This document shows, one piece after another, positions 59,474-64,000 of a stretch of 64,000 bases of DNA. Below the pieces are notes generated by a model, which saw only the letters and a program-made list of their open reading frames with translations, did no database searches and was not told the origin of the DNA. Made by a program: the position numbers and the translations under genes. Position 1 is the first letter of the stretch. Every line of letters starts with the position of its first letter. Source of the DNA: Boswellia sacra (taxonomy: Eukaryota; Streptophyta; Magnoliopsida; Sapindales; Burseraceae); the NCBI GenBank assembly GCA_013180625.2, contig SNVD02003440.1, positions 1-64,000 on the forward strand, given 5' to 3'.

Positions 59474-60790
59474 CACCCCCAACCAGCTTATTGCTAGTCC
59501 CTAGTAATTAGAGCATTATTATTCAGTAGCGATTTATAAAATTTTACATCTAAGGTGGCCATTATTGCACCTTTCTTGATTATATCCAAATAAACAAACT
59601 CTCATAATTTTTTTTTAAGGGTAATATACCTGTCAGTCAAGGTATTAACAAACCTTCTTTTTGTACTCAGTCGACACATGACTATGGAGCATTTTAGAGA
59701 ACAGCCATATCGGTTCTAATATTTTTGAAAGCTAACATCCTTAGGTAGGGGCCATTCATCACTCCTCTTTATTTTTTTTTTGAAACAATTCATTGTTAAC
59801 CTATGTAACGAGCCTTAGGCTAATGACTCCCTGACCAGTTGGCCTTAAGGCATTAGATGTTAAGACACTTCTACGAGCTTAATGACTTGGGTTGCTGATA
59901 CTTTATTTTTTCTTAGAAAAATTGTGGATAGTGTAATGTTTGATCCCCTTAATCTTTCTCCTTAATTCATGTAATGAGCTTTGAGCCAATAGTTCCCAAA
60001 CTAGTTGGTCTTAAGGTATTAGATGTTGAGGTACCCCTCAGGCTTAATTGCTTGAAATAAGAAGGCTACAAGATTAAATTTATTCATAATTGCTTATTTT
60101 TTTTCTTTTTTTTGGTCTTTTTTATTTTTTTGACTTTTCCCTTCTTTTTGATGTTATCCTAATTAAAACAAAAGAACTCAAATATTACAACATTTCCTTT
60201 TACAACCAGTAATCATGCATCAAGGTATTTGTGTATGTGAAGAAAGGTTCGTAAATACTTGCTTAATGAGTACATAAGCAAGCAGTTTATTAAATGATAA
60301 AGTTGTGAGAGTTCATAGATTTGAATAATTTAAAGTGAAGTGAATAAGACAACTTCGTTATAATATTCAAAAATCAAAACTAAATAATATAAAGTTAGCT
60401 AATAACAACTCAGTTAGAATGGGTTTCAATAGTTCAAAATTGCACTATTCACTCCACCATTCTTTACCTAGAATACGTCTTAAGAGAAATTGAACTTCTT
60501 ATAGAACCACTCTAAATCTAATTACTCACTCTTTTTTTTTTTTTTTTTTTTTACAAAAGGGATATGTAAGACACACTAATATCCACTATCCTTCCCCACC
60601 AAATGAAATATTGTCCTTAATGTTTAAATGTAGAAAGATAAGGAATAACAGACATTACCTGAAGCTTCAGTTATTTAAACACTTAACAACCTAAAAAACA
60701 CTTAATGAATATGAAATAAAATGTTACAAATAAAACAAAAGACAATGAAAACTACAAACAGAGCGTCAGATCCAGTTTACGCTTATTGTT
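59474..60790 (-). other. 3' untranslated region of element B
   Basis: Starts with the polypurine tract GCTGGTTGGGGGTGGGA-like sequence. It contains the same degenerate 190-bp unit pair as element A (GTAACGAGCCTTAGGCTAAT near 59806 and GTAATGAGCTTTGAGCCAAT near 59981) and long T runs (60113-60160, 60532-60552). No gene. Confidence 0.65.
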
Positions 60791-61399
60791 GTGTCCCACC
60801 GACCAATTAATCTGAGTTGTTGTTGGGTCAGGTTCATAATCAATTTCTTATAATTTGCCAAGCAGTTCCTTAGCAGTGGTAGTAGAAATAAGGATGCATC
60901 GTGCCAAGTATGGGATGAAATTATATTCTACATCTTCATCAACAAAACTAGTAAAGGATCAAAGAAATTATTAATATTCAACAAACCTATAGGTTTCTGA
61001 TGAAGATTCAATTGGGCCCAAGATGTACTTTGAAAAATTTCTTCGAATGTATCAGAGCCACCTAGTAAAGCAATAAAGGCATCTAAATTGATAAGCATTT
61101 ATGCCATGCGTTCATGCATAAATGAGACCTTTAGCCGTTGCCCAACTGTTTTCCCAGTGATGCTTTCTATAGCCAAAGCTCTAGGAATAACACCTAAAGC
61201 TTGATTGTCTCCTAAGAATGCAGCTGTTAACACATAACCCGTTAACTCGGCTACCTCCCCCATAAATCAAATGAATCTTTCTCTCAGCTAATAGTCTACC
61301 AAGATAGTTGACTACTTCTACAAACTCTCCACTTTTTTTAGGTCCAGATCCATAAAATACACATATCTTTTGGATTCGACAACTTGAGGTTCCCTCCAT
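60791..61399 (-). pseudogene. LOG: Captured LOG-like gene, element B copy
   Basis: ATG at 61399 (MEGTSSCRIQKICVFYGSG), followed by EFVEVVNYLGRLLAERKIHL and IYGGG. After one frame shift near 61255 the homology runs on: TGYVLTAAFLGDNQALGVIP, ITGKTVGQ, FMHERMA, then a [39 protein letters not shown], a TAG, and TAKELLGKL near 60850. This is the complete LOG fold in order, about 200 codons without introns. The PGGxGTxxE catalytic signature reads LGGSDTFEE, with Pro and a Gly lost but Thr and Glu kept. It lies on the element's sense strand, between the Cys-rich ORF and the 3' LTR. Non-functional as it stands. Confidence 0.9.
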
Positions 61400-61702
61400 G
61401 TCCAAAAACTCTCTAACTATGTGTTTGAAAATGAAGAATAAGAGGTGTCGTATTTATGGAGTACAACAAGCTATTGCAATGATAACACCTATATGGGTAG
61501 CTCGATTGTTTGTTGAAAAAGTTTGGCAATATGACATAAAAATTATAACATGCATTCATAATTCAACAGTAAGATAAAGATACAAATTCAAAAATGACAG
61601 CAAAAATTCAAAAATGATAGTGCACATGCATATATATAAGCAGTTGTGCTTGTGGCTCACATATTTCTCTGGTTTTACGTGTAGAAAAAGCTTAAAGACC
61701 TT
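61400..61702 (-). other. Spacer between the cargo genes in element B
   Basis: No coding region seen. The equivalent of 52573-53039 in element A. Confidence 0.4.
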
Positions 61703-62251
61703 CTATAAGCTAAAGATATGCTTTCCATTCAGTTTTCTTATAAATTGACAAATAGGGTCGTTTTGAGTCAAATTTCCTAGACTGTATTGTGGATGCTCTT
61801 CTCGAAGTTGGATCCATAGTTTCAAGATTGCATGTTGCACAACTCCACAAGGATGCATCTTAATAGTCAATAAGACATTGTCCAAAAACTCCCTACTCAG
61901 ACCATTCTTGATGAATTGAAACTTATCCTCTCGATTATTAGACACAAATCCCAAAGAGCGGCAACACCAGTTATAAGTCCATCTTGTACATTTGTAACAA
62001 ACTTGTAATCTTTTCGCTCTTTGCTTTTTGGTGTAAGAGCTTCTTCCTAAACCTGGCATATGAGAAACAAAATTGTTTAGAAATTCACAAGATAATCGGA
62101 CCTTGACTTCAATTAACCTTCTTAAATCAGTAGGAATACCCTTGAGCATCAACATCCTTAGTCTTTCTACTCGTGCTTCGTAAATTTTAAGCAAATCATT
62201 TTGAGGAAGAGAGGGAAAATGTGTTTTTGGAGTTGAGAGAATCGTATCCAT
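61703..62251 (-). CDS. Cys-rich cargo ORF, element B copy (182 aa, open)
   Basis: The conserved methionine of MDTILS is at 62251; the frame runs to a stop at 61703 (an upstream in-frame start at 62347 is less likely because only MDTIL onward is conserved with element 1). Layout: a charged N-terminal helix region (LLKIYEARVERLRMLMLKGI), then GLGRSSY and a basic KKQRAKR patch, the Cys cluster VCYKCTRWTYNWCCRSLG, an SNNRED block, QFIKNGLSREFLDN, and a C-terminal extension of about 55 residues. One Cys of the cluster is Tyr here (C-x2-C-x4-Y-x3-C). No signal peptide or membrane helix. The function is unknown; nucleic-acid binding is my inference from the basic patch plus Cys cluster. Confidence 0.75.
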   Translation of the reverse strand: MDTILSTPKTHFPSLPQNDLLKIYEARVERLRMLMLKGIPTDLRRLIEVKVRLSCEFLNNFVSHMPGLGRSSYTKKQRAKRLQVCYKCTRWTYNWCCRSLGFVSNNREDKFQFIKNGLSREFLDNVLLTIKMHPCGVVQHAILKLWIQLREEHPQYSLGNLTQNDPICQFIRKLNGKHIFSL

Positions 62252-62441
62252 TTGAAAAGAAAAGGAGAGAAAAGAAAATGAATGCAAAATGAGCAACAAT
62301 TTATAGGGAATTGAAAAACCAACTTCAAAAGCCACAGAGTACCCCATCTGTCACTTGATCGAGAAAATTCAACCCTTAAAAAGGATCGATTAAAGTAATG
62401 GAGTCTTCATTTTGATCAAAATTTTCAAAGAATGATTTTAA

Positions 62442-64000
62442 TCATTGTCCATTAACTTTAAAAATATTACCATTATTTGGCTTTTCAATTTCAACAGCTC
62501 CATAAGAAAAAACATTTTTAACAATGAAAGGTCCAGTCCAATGAGACCGAAGTTTACCAGGAAATAAATGCAATCTTGAATCATATAAAAGAACTTTTTG
62601 TGAAGGTTCAAAAGATTTTCTAACAATGTGTTTGTCATGGAAAACCTTCATTTTTTCTTTGTAGATCTTAGAATTATCATAAGCCTCATTCCTGATTTCT
62701 TCAACTTCACTCAGTTGGAGTTTACATAATTTGCAAGCATCATCCAAATTTGTGTTAAATGTTCTAATGGCCTAGTAAGCTTTTTGCTCAAGTTCCACAG
62801 GCCAGTGACAAGTTTCCATAAACTACTCTATAAGGAGATGTACCCAATGATGTTTTGGAAGCATTCTGGTAAGCCCAAAGTGCATCATTAAGTCTTGAGG
62901 ACGAATCTTTGCTGGTTGGGTTAACCGTTTTTCTAAAATTTGTTTTATCTCCCTATTTGCCAATTCAACTTGTCTACTTCTTTATGGGTGATAAGGGTAG
63001 AAATTTTATGGGTGATTTCATATTTCTTCATTCATGTTTCAAATGGTTTGTTTCAAAAATGTGTTCTCCCATCATTAATAATCGCTAGGAATTCCAAATC
63101 GACACAAGATATGCTCTTTCAAGAATTTGATAAATGTTTTGTGATCATTATTTCGACATAGAATTGCCTTGACCCAATTTGAGACAATCTACTGTGACAA
63201 GAATGTAAACAAAACCAAATGATGGTGAAAATGATCCCATAAAATCAATACCCCAACAGTAAAAAATTTCAACAATAAGAATGAGATTCAATGGCATTGT
63301 GTTTCGTTTGGAAATAGATCCCAATTTTTGACAATTTTCACAAGTTTTATGAAATGCATGTGCATCTTTAAATAAGGTGGGCTAATAAAATCCACATTGC
63401 AAGATTTTTGCAGCTGTTTTTCTTGATGAGAAGTGTCCCCCACATGTTTCAAAATGACAAAAATTAATAACACTACTTACCTCATTGTCAGGTATGCATC
63501 TCTAAGTATTTGGTCAGGACAATATTTCAACAAATATGGATCACCTCAATAAAATTTTTTCAATTCAATCAAGAACTTCCTTTTGCCTTGGGTACTCTAG
63601 TGAGGTGGCATTTCTCTTGTTGCAAGAAAATTTATAATGGTAGCAACAAACCAAGGTATTGTAGCAGTAGAGAACAAAAATTCATCGGGAAAAGAGTCAT
63701 TGATAGGTGAGGTTTCCAATTATGTCTCTATCGTCAATCTTGATAGATGATCTGTAACAACATTTTCGACTCCTTTCTTATCCTTTTTTACGAGGTTGAA
63801 TTCTTGGAGCAATAAGATCCACTGTATCAATCTGGGCTTTACATCCTGTTTATACATTAAATATCTCACAGCAGTATAGTCAATGTAAGAAACAATTGGG
63901 GAACCAATTAAATAAGATCAAAATTTGTCCAATGCCAATACTATTGCAAGTAGTTATTTTTTCAGTTGTACTGTAATTCATTTGTGCATTATTTAAAGTT
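62442..64000 (-). pseudogene. Integrase and RNase H of element B, decayed
   Basis: The integrase C-terminus is well kept at 62442-62747 ([36 protein letters not shown], a GPF-type block). The core and HHCC module follow in several broken frames to about 63800 (the frame at 63288-63473 holds part of the zinc region out of register). RNase H starts near 63830 with YLMYKQ and AQMNY blocks and runs off the window. Stops and shifts make it inactive. Confidence 0.85.

Larger units (their letters stand above)
57929..64000 (-). mobile_element. Element B: Athila-family element with cargo genes (continues past the window)
   Basis: On the minus strand: RNase H at the window edge, integrase, Cys-rich ORF, LOG-like sequence, 3' untranslated region, polypurine tract (59474-59486) and 3' LTR (59473-57929). 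Coding parts have several shifts, but the Cys-rich ORF is open. The 5' half should lie to the right of 64000. Confidence 0.9.

Noticed and set aside
60791..61399. A functional host LOG gene
   Set aside because: It has a frame shift, in-frame stops and a damaged catalytic signature, has no introns and lies inside a retrotransposon.
61703..62251. Retroviral-like envelope gene, as in some Athila elements
   Set aside because: No signal peptide or transmembrane helix; the protein is basic with a Cys cluster.

Overview
This is nuclear DNA from a flowering plant, most likely a eudicot. It is AT-rich and intron-bearing, packed with LTR retrotransposons and short DNA-transposon derivatives, and holds one recognisable host gene. 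That gene is a P1B-type heavy-metal ATPase of the HMA2/HMA4 group on the minus strand (21563-30013). Its nine coding exons join without a break into a 1079-residue protein with all core motifs and a long Cys/His-rich tail. The species cannot be fixed from the sequence.

Left part (1-21000): nested retrotransposons. Element 1 (Athila-type Ty3/gypsy, minus, 1-7414) sits in element 2 (same family, minus, 7415-11735). Element 2 sits in the 3' end of element 3 (same family, plus, 11736-17594), which lies in the gag of a decayed Tat/Ogre-type element (minus, 17595 to about 20700). The element 3 LTR carries a 4.1 kb non-autonomous CACTA transposon (12899-17011).

Middle (21500-47700): the HMA gene and its promoter, AT-rich spacer with MITEs and inverted repeats, then a young Tnt1-like Ty1/copia element (35067-40670) with 400-bp LTRs differing at four positions and a perfect ACTAT target duplication. 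After it come more MITEs, a fold-back repeat, a hAT-like element and an Athila-like solo LTR.

Right part (47690-64000): two further minus-strand Athila-family elements, A (47690 to about 56890) and B (57929 to beyond the window), separated by a Tat-type LTR fragment. A contains a solo LTR (50891-52418, TSD CCAAG).

The most unusual content lies between integrase and 3' LTR in this Athila family. There are two extra cargo ORFs on the element's sense strand. The first, nearest integrase and seen in elements 1, A and B, encodes a basic Cys-rich protein of about 180 residues whose motif layout recalls the nucleic-acid-binding proteins (NABP) of some plant RNA viruses. The second, seen in A and B and expected just left of the window for element 1, is an intron-less but decayed copy of a LONELY GUY (LOG) cytokinin-activating enzyme gene. 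Because A and B carry both at the same place, the cargo was acquired in an ancestral element and then multiplied with the family.
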